From NCBI GenBank assembly GCA_047495785.1, contig JBLDXI010000030.1:186001-250000 (forward strand): a stretch of 64,000 nt of DNA, given 5' to 3'. Position 1 is the stretch's first letter; each line of letters begins with the position of its first letter. Source of the stretch: Lepidodermella squamata (taxonomy: Eukaryota; Gastrotricha). The position numbers and the translations under genes were made by a program. A model generated the notes under the pieces. The model had not been told where the DNA came from. It was given only the letters and a program-made list of their open reading frames with translations, and made no database searches. Shown here piece by piece: positions 48,601 to 60,600 of the stretch.

Positions 48601-49750
48601 CCAGCCCATGACTGTAGCTGAGAAGGCGGCCGCTGCTTTACCCAAACTGCCGACGGAAACTGCTACGCCCAAAATTCGAGACTCAGACATTGCGAAGAGC
48701 TCTTGCAGGGACTTTACCGCTGATCGCAGTGCCCCGCCTAACAACGGCAAACCGACAGAAGTCGGAGCTATCCTAGTCATCGATCAATTCTTCGGAATTC
48801 ACGAGGTTGAACAGACCATTGATATATCCGGAATTCTTCAACTCCGCTGGAGCATTACTACCTGCAAACGCGAGGATGTGCCTGTCGATATCGCTGGACC
48901 CGAGCGCGTTTTCGTTGGTCGAAAGGAGGACTACTGGCTGCCTCCACTCACATTCCGATCAAGCCCTGACAACGTTTACTTGGTCGACAGCATTCTAGGC
49001 GATGATTTTGTCTTTGTGATCAAACCGCTGGATTCAGTATACCTGAATATGCAGTTCTATTGGTCTCGAGTTGGGGTATACAAGTCAACCTGCGAAATGA
49101 ACCTTCGAAAGTTTCCATTTGATACCCAGATTTGCGAAATCATTTTCGGTATCCATCGCTCAGTTAATCTGACAACATTCTCCCAGCTGAAAATCATAAC
49201 CCCTGATGCTTTATCGTCCATTGCCCAATGGGAGATTTTGACCGATAAAACGACTGAGACGATAGAAATGCTACCCGCCCCTACCATAGGAAGCCGAGTT
49301 AGCGTGGCTGTTTTTTCGCTGACCTTCAAGCGGAGGCCAAACTACTACCTTCTCAACATCATCGGGCCGTGCCTTGTGTTGACTTTCCTAGAACTGGCTG
49401 CATTTCTCATGCAAGCTAGTAAGCCAGATCGCGTTATGTTCGTCATCACGATCCTGCTATCGCTGACAGTTGCCCAAAATCAGGTTTTGCAGGACGTTCC
49501 GAAAAGTGCTGAACTCATCCTACTTACCGAGTATATCTTCTACATGGCTATTTATACTGGCCTGGTCACGTTGTACAGCCTGTTTCTTGGCTATATCGCG
49601 ACTGAAATGCCTAAAACTGCTAAAAAGAAGCTGAAGCTTTGCTGCTGTCAGACCACAGTCCTCAATTTTCTAAATGCTATCGGATTTTTACTGGCTGTTG
49701 CTTTCTTCGCTGGAATCAATCTTTACGCCATACACATCATCAATGAATGA
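45689..49750 (+). CDS. Sushi-EGF-CUB-mucin-pLGIC fusion (ion-channel subunit with adhesion-type ectodomain)
   Basis: Eight exons: 45689-45743, 45798-46163, 46215-47153, 47201-47314, 47367-47523, 47577-47632, 47685-47864 and 47916-49750. All joins keep phase, giving 1,233 residues. Order: signal (MLLRLLLPVLAVLCIFEK); Sushi-like domain (HRCQSNGAWDPTTTEC); EGF (CPNGGTCDKEVCTCRYG); EGF (CGNGTCLNSYTCKCPDN); two CUB-like domains; EGF (CQNDGYCIYSNNCLCKS); further CUB-like segments (CKVLTIVDWPMESG to the mucin); a Thr/Ser-rich mucin segment; then a full pLGIC with 13-residue Cys-loop CEMNLRKFPFDTQIC, pre-M1 FKRRPNYYLLNIIGP, M2 KPDRVMFVITILLSLTVAQ, an M3-M4 loop of about 20 residues (KTAKKKLKLCCCQTT) and M4. 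RSKR at residues 628-631 is a furin-type site between CUB modules. Short-intron spacing and phase 1 EGF joins argue against accidental fusion of two genes. Confidence 0.8.
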
Positions 49751-50941
49751 GCTTTGGAAGATGGACAAAATCGAATTTTTTCTCGTGTTGTTATCCTTTC
49801 TCAAATGTATTCACAAAAATTAAAAGTGTAACGCCTTGAAAGGACAATGGCGTGCCTATATCGAATTATCTAACAAATAAAATTGCTATTTTAAATATTG
49901 ACAGAACTTCATTTCCTTGCATACAAGCCGGGTTGCCATTATTTGATTTTTCACTTATAGGGAAAGTTTGAAAGTTGAAACCGTATTTATGTTTTTCGTT
50001 TTCTAAGAGAAAGGGATGAGGTAAGAGGCTTGAATAGCTAATCCTGAATTTGAAATATAAATGCGAGTGACGGCTGAGTGTGAAAGTTTTTTATTGATAC
50101 CCTCAAATCTCCATCTCTAAGTTGGGGAGAGCTACCAGCCCCGCATCCATTTTCATGTGAATCGATACAGAACTTTCATACATTCGTTTTGATGCCTTCT
50201 TCCCTCCTCTGGGGATGGGGAAAAAGCAAAGTATCGTTGGTGCGCAATTGTATTGAGGGGGATGAAGATGCGTGCTGATAACCGGGTCATGACTCATTGT
50301 GCTCGCTTTACTTGCACTTCAGAGATCAATTAAAAGTAATTCATAAAGAAGTCAGCAGTGGTGTCTGGAGATTGGAGTACTTTGGAGTACCAAGTAGATG
50401 AAGAGCTTGTTTTGGCGCTTCGCTTCTGATTTTTCCTTATCTGTCATTGGGGAACTTTTACAGGGCACACAGGCATCCTACCCCGGAAAACTACCACGAC
50501 TTACTTTAGCATATCCATCAGAATGACTATGAAAAGCAGGTTCGAAGGATGAATAACTCAGATTTGTCAAGTCTGCTAAATGCCGTAAAGAAATCAATAG
50601 ATACGTGAACTTGTGCCGTGCATTCAAGGAACGAAAATGGAGAATCGAACGTTACACTTTTGAAGTTCGCCCAAACCTTTACTATAGTGCTAGCTTGCCT
50701 CGACACTAATAGCCTTGACGCTTTCAAAACACACAAATGTGAGACCTGGACATAACAAACGAACTCTCTTAACAAAAATAATGCATTACGAAAACTGTAA
50801 GATATTAATTATTAATCACCCCGGCGGGGAAGTACGCACCCAGGATATAAACAGCGTCCCTTTTTGGAACATCGAACATCGCCTGAGTGGTTCACGGTGT
50901 ATCCACTGATTTTTAATCGAATCGAATTGCAAAGACTAATT
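49751..50941. other. Intergenic region; right part duplicated upstream of the next paralog
   Basis: About 50640-50941 resembles 57345-57648: shared runs include CGTTACACTTTTGAA, AATGCATTACGA and AACAGCGTCCCTTTT. The left part has no recognised feature other than the polyadenylation signal. Confidence 0.5.
49876..49881 (+). terminator. AATAAA polyadenylation signal of the fusion channel gene
   Basis: 126 bases past the stop codon at 49750. Confidence 0.5.
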
Positions 50942-53900
50942 ATGACTCTGTTGGTTGTTTGCATTGCGTCGCTTTCCTTTGAGTTCTGCCAGGCTGTAAC
51001 ACCTCGTTACGATTTGCTGCAACTTCCTATTGCATATTCAAACTTTTCACAATATCCATCGCTCTCTTTCGATTACGTAACAATCTCTGGGAATCTAAAT
51101 GACTGGAACATCTTGTTACCTGGTCGGAACACGTCGAATGGCTACATATTAACCTCGCCAAATTTCACTTCGAGTCAAACTTGGTTGCAAGCGGTTTGCT
51201 TAAAACTGTGATGACCCACAAAATATTAAGCTTTGTAACCTAACAGGAATTCCCTGAAACTTCAAACCTGCGAATCGAAGCTTTGTTCGAAATCGGGAAC
51301 GTGTCGAACGTGACTACTGCATCAAAATGCGTAACTCTTGGGTTCATGCTGACAAACCCTTCGCCAGCTTTTTCTCTTTCTCGTAAGTTTAAGCCAGGCA
51401 TTACTAAGTAAGACTAACTGAATCATGTTTTCAAAAACAGCAAGCGACGACACAGTCGACAAACTGAAGGGATTCTACCTCTGGAGTCAATTCTGCCCTA
51501 ACGCCAGTGGGTTTAGGTTATCTGGAGATTTCTCGAATTCAGTTTACAAAGGAGTTTTCCCACCTACGGCAGCCAGCAGTTGGACAACTTGCTCGAGCTG
51601 TGACAAGGCTATACCATCGAGTGGCACCTACCAGTATCAGATAGTCATTCAGTTACTCAACGATCAAATTTCGGTAAGAATGTAGAGAGAATCTTTCATA
51701 GCGGCATGGTTTTCTAGTTCGTAGGGTTTTATACTTTGTTATTTTTTGACTATTTTTTGTTTTGACTATTGTTATGCACCTGTTTTGCACCTTGGAACTT
51801 TCAATGATCATCATTTTCATCGCCCAATAACAACATATAAACAAGTTCAACTCAAACGCTAACTGTGAGGAAATTAAATAACCCATGGAAAATAAGTGGA
51901 AAACTGATATCGTTGACATTGCCCCTCAAATATAGAAAACCCGAAGCACGGGAGAGAGTGAAACCCGCAGTGGTATCTTACCCGAAGTTCACAAGGCAAA
52001 GGTGGAAACCCCAAACAGACCACAGGAGGGGCCCTCTGGTCATAAAACTCGGATCCTACTCCGCGCACTGCGGAGACACTAATTCTACATGTTTCTAAAG
52101 GTTGCCATCGCCACAACCGATATCGTAGGCAAAACAACGGTCTCGATCTGCTTATCGAATGAGGCTGTAACAGGGCTGACAACGCTTGTCGCTTCTGGGC
52201 AAGCACCTTTGATGAACCTAGCTGCTTTGCGGAATAATCTCGCCAGCATAAAAATACTGAAACTCAACGTCTTCAGCTTGAATGCAGTCGCGAGCTTGCC
52301 TGCTACGCCACCAGATAAGCCTAACTACTACGTTGCGGGATTGGCAGACCTGCAGACACGATATGTAGATTATTCCAGCAATCTATCCTTCTCGCAAAAC
52401 ACCAGCCTTTGCCAGGCCTCGCGGTGGACATCTATAGGGGACGTTAATTGGCTGAACTCATCCGGTCCCGGTTTCGGCTATGGTAACGCTAGCTATATTG
52501 AGAGTCGGGCTGTTTATCTTGGCGCACAGTTCAGTTCCCCGAATTTGAGAATTGAAGTCGCACTCAAGTGGGCAAGCATTACGACAACTAACAGCTCTGC
52601 GGCCGAGGGATCAAGATTCGCAATAGGGATAACACCTCGAAATTCGCCAGCCACTTTTCGTTAGTCCGATGTATTATAATTAATTCGAGTAAAATTTTAT
52701 TTTTCTGTATCAGTTGGACCTGTGTATTCTGATTCGATGAATGGATCCGGCTTCTTCTTAGTCTTGGCGGCTAGTGGTCTTTCATCGGTCAGCATCTACC
52801 CAGTTTACTCTCGGAACGTATCAACAACTTCATTGAACCCTGCGCCCAGCCTAAAATCCTGCTCCAAGTGTATCGTAACACCAACGCAGCTTCGAGCCGG
52901 AGTTTTACTCACGATTCAAATCCTCGACGATGAATTGCTAGTAGCATTGGCACCCTTGAACAGCGTTTTGCCGGTAGTATGCTATAGTAACTGGCCTGTT
53001 GCTGGGCTTGGAAATGCGTTGGTCTCAGGAATCGATTTCCAGCTGAGTCATGCCAGTAGGCGATTCAACAACTACGCAGTCACTGTGTCGCAATTCTCAG
53101 TATTCCAAATCGATGCCTCATCAATTAATTCAACCGCAGAGACATGCTTCATCACGTCCACATCCTCAACCACAACTTCTTCGACAAGTTCATCGACAGT
53201 CTCATCAACAACTACCGCGACCAGTCAAGGTTCCAGTACTACCAGCTCATCTACATCGATTGCGACTAGCCAAGGTGTTAGCTCTACTAGCTCTTCGACA
53301 ACAACTAGCCCTGCTACAAGCTCATCTACTACTAGTGGGACATCAAGTGCTGTCACAAGTTCATCGACCTCTCCTGTGACTAGCCAAGCTTTCAGTTCTA
53401 CCAGCTTTTCGCCAACTAACAGCGCTTCTACAAGTTCGACTCTCCAATCTACTATGGAGACTTCGACGGGGTCAAGTTCATCAACGCCCGCTCTGACCAG
53501 CCAAGCTGCGACTTCAACCACTTCAGCGACCTCCACTTCGACCATTCAAGGTGTTAGTTCTTTCAGCTCCATTGGCTCGGCATCGATCGGGACTAGCCAA
53601 GGCATTATATCTACTATTTCAACACCAAATATTTCTACGCCTAGCTCTTCTACACTAACTGCGGCAGGTACAAGTTCAATGACACCCACTGCGACTAGCC
53701 AAGCTGTGATTTCCTCCAGTTCTTCGACAAGCTCACCGACCAGCCAATTTGTTAGTCCTAGCAGCTCATCGACAGCAATTTCGAGCAGCTACGCGTTTAG
53801 CTCAACCAGTTTTGCGGCAAGCTCAGCGACCAACCAAGGTTTCAGTTCTACCGGTGCAACATCAATAGGGTCGAGTTCATACCAAAGCTCGTCAGCACCT

Positions 53901-55342
53901 AATTCGACGACAAATTCTTCAACAACTAGTTCGGCTACTTCAGCACCAAATAAACCCTCCGCAAGCTCATCTTATCAACCTAGCAGTCCAACCAGTCTTA
54001 CTTCGCTTGCTACATCACGAAGCTCGTCGACTGTCCGAACTACTTTGGGAATTGAAAATGACGATGACATTTTGTCATCTGTGATACGCCAATTGCAGCT
54101 AAATGAAAGCTACACCTCGGTCTTACAGCAAGGCAGCGCCATTCCCACTGTAGTTCTCAGCGACCTATTGGATTGCCCATACATACAGCCGGGATCTCGA
54201 TCATCGCAAGGCACAGAGACGGCGCATATCGTTTTCACCTTCGGCATTGACAGAGTCCTGGATATTGACGACTTGAAGCAAACGATTTTGATAACTGGCT
54301 CAACGAATTTGCTGTGGAAGAGTACGGTATGCCCGAGCGACACCACGGCTCCGGGTGCATTGCAGGCGGAGAGAGTTATTGTGACTGATGCTTCTTTGGT
54401 TTGGCATCCTGATGTAAGTATTTAACGTGTTTTTCGCTTCGACTTTGTCGACCTTAGTTCCTTGATCATCATAGTCTCAACCTAAGCACATGTCCACACT
54501 CACTATCCGGTATCAATCTCTATTTTCAGATGATAATGATGAACAGCACGAATGACATGTACATGAGCAACAAGTCGCAGCAGATTGGCAGTGATATTCA
54601 AATTCAATACTACCCTCACACGCCAAATCGAACGATGTACTTCTACTGGAATCGGCTGCATGTTTTGCATTCAAAATGTACCATTGATCTGACAAATTTT
54701 CCGTACGACCGCCAGTGGTGCGATTTCCACTTTGCGATTCGCGACCCTGCCGCGTTCGTAACGTTCCAATTTGCCACCCTCCTTCAGGCGAGTACTATGG
54801 ACGACAGCGGCATTTGGACGCTAGTTGGGTCTTACAATGAATCAGGAATTATGGACTCGCCTACCTTCAAAAACGGCAAGTCTAGCTACGCGCTGTTCCG
54901 GCTGGAATTCGAACGAAGCCCGACTTTTTATATCCTATCCATTCTGGCTCCGTGCCAAATTTTGATGGTTATGGTAATCGGCAGTTTTATGATACCTCCT
55001 GACCAGAAGGAAAGGCCCGGCTACACAGCAACGATTCTACTAGGCTTCGTTTTCGCCCAGGCCCAGGTCGCTCGGCGAGTGCCTCACACCCCGCAACGGA
55101 TCAATTTTGTGGATTTGCTCCTGCTTAAAAGCTCTTTAACAGCCATAGTGACAGTTTACTACCTTGTTGTAGCGTGCCTTTTGAAGGTTAAAACAAACGA
55201 CCAGCGTCTGAAAAAACGGACGTGCTTGTTTGGAAAGATTTTGAGTGTATCTGTACTCCGCCTAGCTGACCTGGTGATGTGCGCGTTGTCATTAACCGTC
55301 TATATTTGTCTTGCTACCCACTATTTGGCAGCTTTGAACTGA
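50942..55342 (+). CDS. pLGIC with duplicated beta-rich ectodomain and Ser/Thr-rich linker, copy 1
   Basis: Six exons: 50942-51193, 51247-51382, 51441-51673, 52101-52659, 52714-54413 and 54530-55342, giving 1,230 residues. Signal MTLLVVCIASLSFEFCQA. A novel module appears twice: first NLRIEALFEI, LGFMLTNPSPAFSLS, CSSCDKAIPSSGTYQYQIVI, later NLRIEVALKW, FAIGITPRNSPATFL, KCIVTPTQLRAGVLLTIQIL. This suggests a repeated beta-sandwich (lectin- or LamG-like) fold. A Ser/Thr-rich mucin-like segment of ~300 residues follows, then a pLGIC: LDIDDLKQTILITGSTNLLW, the 13-residue Cys-loop CTIDLTNFPYDRQWC, pre-M1 FERSPTFYILSILAP, M2 region ERPGYTATILLGFVFAQAQV then ARRVPHTPQ, a short M3-M4 loop and M4. The 427-nt fourth intron (51674-52100) is much longer than its paralog's and may hold an insertion. 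Confidence 0.78.
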
Positions 55343-57648
55343 AAAGCAAAATATAGTGAGACGCCAAAACTGAATAAAATATCATTGCAATCAAAAAGTT
55401 TTAGATCTGAAAATAGCCGTATTTAGATTCCAGATCAGATTCCCAGATCTCCTATTGACTAAGTTAACCAATTGTCCGACAACGTCGACAGCTTGTCAAG
55501 CCGGAACAAAAGCGGGCCTGATAATGTGCTCCGACAAATGAAAGGTGCTAAGATAGCTGATAGGATTTGCGTAAGTTTGTTTGCCAGCCTTCAAAGCATC
55601 AGAATCATGAAATTATCACATACCTTTTGACTACTCACATATCGATGGCACTAAGCTAGAATCTGTCAATTCCGTGCGCGATTTGGGAATGAAGTTAGCA
55701 AGCTTTCGTTTAAGACACGCTGAAATGACACACCAAACGTGAAATTTTCAAAAACCAAAAAGAGCAAAATTTGGCCGGAATCACAAGAGAAACGGTCTTC
55801 AACTGGGCGCTGGGGTGCCGGCGACACCCCCAGCTGCGAGACTCCAACCAAAGGAAGGCTGAAAAAACCATAAGGGGACCCTTTGGTTTATTTTTCTGGG
55901 AGCCGGAAAACACCTCAGCTCCCTGAACCTACTTCGCACTCGGCTTTATACCGTATTTCATCAAATTATAGACATGGCTATTATTTTTTCCTAAACACAT
56001 AGCGAAAACATCGGGCATCTGGCCACTCGAACCACCTCTTGCAACTTTCCTTATTTATCATCATAATTCAACATTGATGGCGTCAGTGTGCGAAGTAGGA
56101 TTTTCGAGCTGGTGTGTTCCTAATATTGAGCAACACAAAAATTGGGCTCGCTCGCTACGCTCGCTCGCGAAATCAGTAACGTCGACTCGGCATGGCGGAA
56201 AATGATTTTAACCCGTGTAACGAGCGAAGCGAGAGATTTTTCGATTTTTTCGGTAAAAAAGGGTTCCAAACCCTCCTAACATTGACTATTTACAGTCGTT
56301 ACTTTTATTTTAGTTCGCTAGTTAGTTTTTAGTTTAGTTTTCTTCCTATTGTCACATTGTTATTTGGCTCAAATAAGCGCTCTTTACTCACGCCACGTCT
56401 CAAATTCTCGAAACTAAGAAACATCTCAAATTTGCCATTTTTAGAACCATATTTGAAAAGTTGGCTAGACGCGGCAACGTTCTTAGTCATAGATTGCGCC
56501 AGATCTAATTAGAAATGCTGGATTTCTAAAACACACGTTTTTTTCCTCCGGCCATTTTGACGGCTGGCAAGCAACTGCTCCGGCGGCAGATAAAATCCGA
56601 CCTTTATATGGTCACGCCATGTTATTACGTCCTTTTATCGGCCTTCGGCCCTGAAAATTATCTGCTATCTTACAAGCTCGATAACCAAAAATTGAGAAAT
56701 TCAATTTGGATTTCGAGCTTGTTCAAATTCAAAAAATTCCATTTCGGTATCAATCAATTCAAGATGCTAATAAGCAATGCTGGAACTGACAGGATTGAGA
56801 AAAAAGTGCTACATATCTGGCCATTACCAGTATTTTAGGCCACACATACTAGCGAAGCGGGCAATTTTTTTAAAGTTCACCCCGAAGGAGGGTCTGAAAT
56901 CTCAAAAAAATGGCAAGGCAATTATATAAATGAGATGATGCATTGTTCAAAAAATGGTTTCAATGCAACTACCAGTAGGGTCGACGTCGAACCTTGAATT
57001 AGCCACCGTTGCATAATCTCCTATAAAACCTTAAACACGGAGGCGAGCGCAGCGAGCTTTAGCTTACGATATTTTTGGCGATTTCAGTGTCAGGAATAGC
57101 CTGAAAATGCTTAAAAACTTCCATCGTCCTCACAATGGGTGTTCTCTAATTACTTTGGTTCTATAATGGATTTCACAACTCCAAATAAATTTTGAAATTT
57201 TCTCCTGCCAGACCGAGCACCCCTGTACTTCGCACCCTGGATGGCGTAAAATACTTTGCAAAAAGCAGAAACCAGGAAAAAGAGTAAACGAAATGGTTCA
57301 TTTAATGGGAGAAATGCTGCGAGTATAAAAAAAGCGATCATCAATAACGGCGTTACACTTTTGAAAGTAAGCCAGACCTTCCCGTCTAAAACTAATGGAT
57401 TTTGTGTTTTTTCACGTGCAGATCTGAGACCTAGACTCAACACCCGACTTTTTCAAAAGGGGAAAATGCATTACGACAACTTCATGATAAGTTAATTATT
57501 CATTTCTTTAGCGGGGCAAATCGAACCCAGGAAAAAACAGCGTCCCTTTTAAGAACAATACTCTACCTCTACCAGAGTAGTTTATTGGAAGCTTTGCGCT
57601 ATGAATCAAATTTTAGTGTCAAATAGGTCGAAAAGTTGTTCAATAGCA
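55343..57648. other. 2.3 kb intergenic region between the paired channel genes
   Basis: Contains the polyadenylation signal of copy 1, an imperfect palindrome (GCTCGCTCGCTACGCTCGCT near 56147), related GCGAGCG-CAGCGAGC motifs near 56230 and 57042, and the duplicated promoter-side block from about 57345. A 93-codon ORF at 56557-56838 has no recognisable domain. The block around 55830-55940 is faintly similar to 51990-52075 inside the copy 1 intron, perhaps one repeat family. Confidence 0.4.
55373..55378 (+). terminator. AATAAA polyadenylation signal of channel copy 1
   Basis: 31 bases past the stop; the same GAATAAAATATCA context follows copy 2 at 61573. Confidence 0.6.
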
Positions 57649-60600
57649 ATGAAAGAGTTGTTGTTTTCGATTGCCTCTCTATCACTGTGGTTCGAGTTAT
57701 GTCTGGCTGCAACACCTCGCTATGATTTGCTACCACTTCCCATTACAAACGCAAACTTTGCCCAGGTTTCGTCTCTGTTTTTCGACTACACTACGTCCTC
57801 TGGAAGTTTAGGCAACTGGAGTCAGTTGTTGCCCGGGCGGAACACATCAACTGGCTACATATTATCCTCGTCTGCTTCCAATTCGAGTAACACTTGGTTA
57901 CAAACGGTTTGTTTCTTACCCTTTCTCCTTGAATCTTCGCCGAAGACTTACAGTGACAATTGTTATCCCATAGGAATTCCCGGCATTTCCAAGTCTGAGA
58001 ATCGAAGTGATTATCGAAGTCAGTAATGTAACAAGCGCATCTGCGTCAACATGCGCAACTCTGGCGTTCATTATGAACAATCCCTCTCCAGCGCTCTCTC
58101 TATCTTGTAGGTTTCAAGTGGATAAAACGGTTATGCCTCCTAATTTGTTATGTTTTAAAATTAGCAACCGATAACACCGTTGATAAACTAAAGGGATTTT
58201 ACCTCTGGAATCAATTCTGCCCGAATAACAGCGCGTTGAAATTATCTGGAGATTTCCAACAATCAGCGTACAAGGGAGTGTTCCCGCCTACTGCATCGAC
58301 TAACTGGAAGACTTGTTCGGCCTGTGACAAGGCTTTACCATTGAATGGAAGCTACCAATATCAGCTTATCATGCAGGTTTTCCAAGATCTGCTTACGGTA
58401 AGAAACAACTAAAATTGAAGCTCTATCTGGCATAGATTTCGATTTTCTCCTTTTTTAATTTTCATGTTTTTTTAGGTTACTATATCTACAACCGATGCTA
58501 GTGGCAAAACAACGGTCTCTTATTGTTTATCAAATGAGCCTGTTACTGGGCTCGCAGCGCTCCTTAGTTCATCTCCCACCCGTAATCCTTTGATGAACAT
58601 AGCGGCCTTTCGGAATAATCAAACCAGCCTCAACATTCTGCAATTCAATTTCTTCGGCCTGAATGAAAGCTTCAACTCTACGCCGCCAGATCAGCCTAAC
58701 TTGTTCATTGTTGGATTGCCAGACCTGCAAACAAGAAGCATTGATTTTTCGAGCAATTTATCGTTCACTGGAAACAACAGCATTTGCCAGGGTTCGCAGT
58801 GGTCGTCGGTGGGCGAAGTTGATTGGCTAAACTCAAACGGTCCCAAATTCGGCTCAAGTGGTGCCGGCTTTATTGAAAGTCGCTCTGTTATTCCGGGTGT
58901 TCTGATTAGATCGCCAAATGTGAGAATTGAAATTGCCCTCCAGTGGGCAAGTGTTACGGCAGTTAACAACACCGTAACCGACGGATCAAGATTCGCAATA
59001 GGAATAACGCCTCGAAATTCGCCTGCCACTTTTCGTTAGTCAAATATTATACTTTTTAATTCAGGGAAAAATTTTGTTTTCCAATAACAGTTGGACCCGC
59101 TTATTCTGATGTAATGACTGGATCCGGCTTATTCCTAGTCTTTGCAGTGAACGGTCTACAGACATCAGTCGATATGTATCCAGTATACGCTCGGAACACA
59201 TCAACAACCACGCTGTACCCTCCGCCGAGCTTAACTACATGCTCCAAGTGTGTAGTAACAATATCTCAGCTTCGAAATGGGGCAAATTTCATCATTCAAA
59301 TCGTCAATGATCAGCTACTTGTCGCATTCGCACCTCTTGACAGCACTCTGCCGGTTGTTTGTTATAGCAACTGGCCTGTTGCCGGGCTTGGAAATGCGCT
59401 GGTCTCAGGGATCGATTTTCAGCTGAGTCATGCCAGTAGGCGATTCAACAACTACGCAGTCACTGTGTCGCAATTCTCAGTATTTCAAATCGATGTTTCA
59501 TCGACGAATTCAACGTCTGCGGCATGTTTTGTTTATGCGTCAGCAGCAGCAACTACCTCTAGTTCTGTTACAACTCAAATGACAAATTCTGTGACAGCTT
59601 CATTGGCACCTTTCACAGTTGCTAATCCTGGCAGTTTAGCGACGAATAACCCATCCGCTACCAGTGAAACATCGTCCATTGACAGCTCATCTACAAATAC
59701 AACTGGTTCGACAAATGGCCCTCCCACAAGCTCATCTCCTCAAATTGCCAGCACCACATCATTAGGGTCGACTGAAAGCTCATCGACTGAAAAGCCCAGC
59801 TCAGCAAATGACCCTTCTACTAGCTCATCTCCACAAATGTACAGTGAAGCTTCATCAGGGTCGACTGAAAGCTCATCGACTGTAAAGCCCAGCTCAACAA
59901 ATGACCCTTATACTAGCTCATCTCCACGAATGTCCAGTGAAACTTCATCAGGGTCAACGGACAGCTCATTGGCTTCAAAATCTAGCTCGACAACAGGCCC
60001 TTCCACTAGCCCATCTTCTCAACTGGCCAGGGAAACGTCATTAGGGTCTACGACTATCAAGGCCAACTTGAAAGCAAATGTGGAAGAAGTTGATGTAATG
60101 TCTTCTGTGATAGATCTGCTGAAGCAGAATGATGGATTCGCTTCAATCTTTGAGCAAGGAAGTGCCGTTCCCACGGTTGTTCTCAGCGAACTGCTGGATT
60201 GTCCGTACATTCAGCCGGAATCTCGATCATCACAAGGTACAGAGACGTCGAAAGTCATTTTCACGTTCGGCATTGACAGAGTCCTAGCGATAGATGATTT
60301 GAAGCAAACGATTGCGATAACTGGCTCAACGAATTTGCTATGGAAGAGCACGGTTTGCCCTGGCGAATCAACAGCTCCCGGTGCGATGCAGTCGGAAAGG
60401 GTCATTGTGACTGATGCTGCATTGGTTTGGCACCCGGAAGTAAGCGTTCCATCATATCCTACCAAGTCCAGCTCCAAATTTAGCTTAACCCTAACCCTAA
60501 TCCTAGCCCTAATGGTCCTTTATACATTAGAGGGGGCTTTAACCAAACCGTAACCCAACCTTAACTGTTAACCATACTCTGAACCCGAACCGAATTTCAA

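Noticed and set aside
53225-53545. Antisense 106-codon ORF
   Set aside because: Mirror frame of the Ser/Thr-rich coding repeat; its Val/Leu/Glu periodicity is just the complement of Ser/Thr codons.
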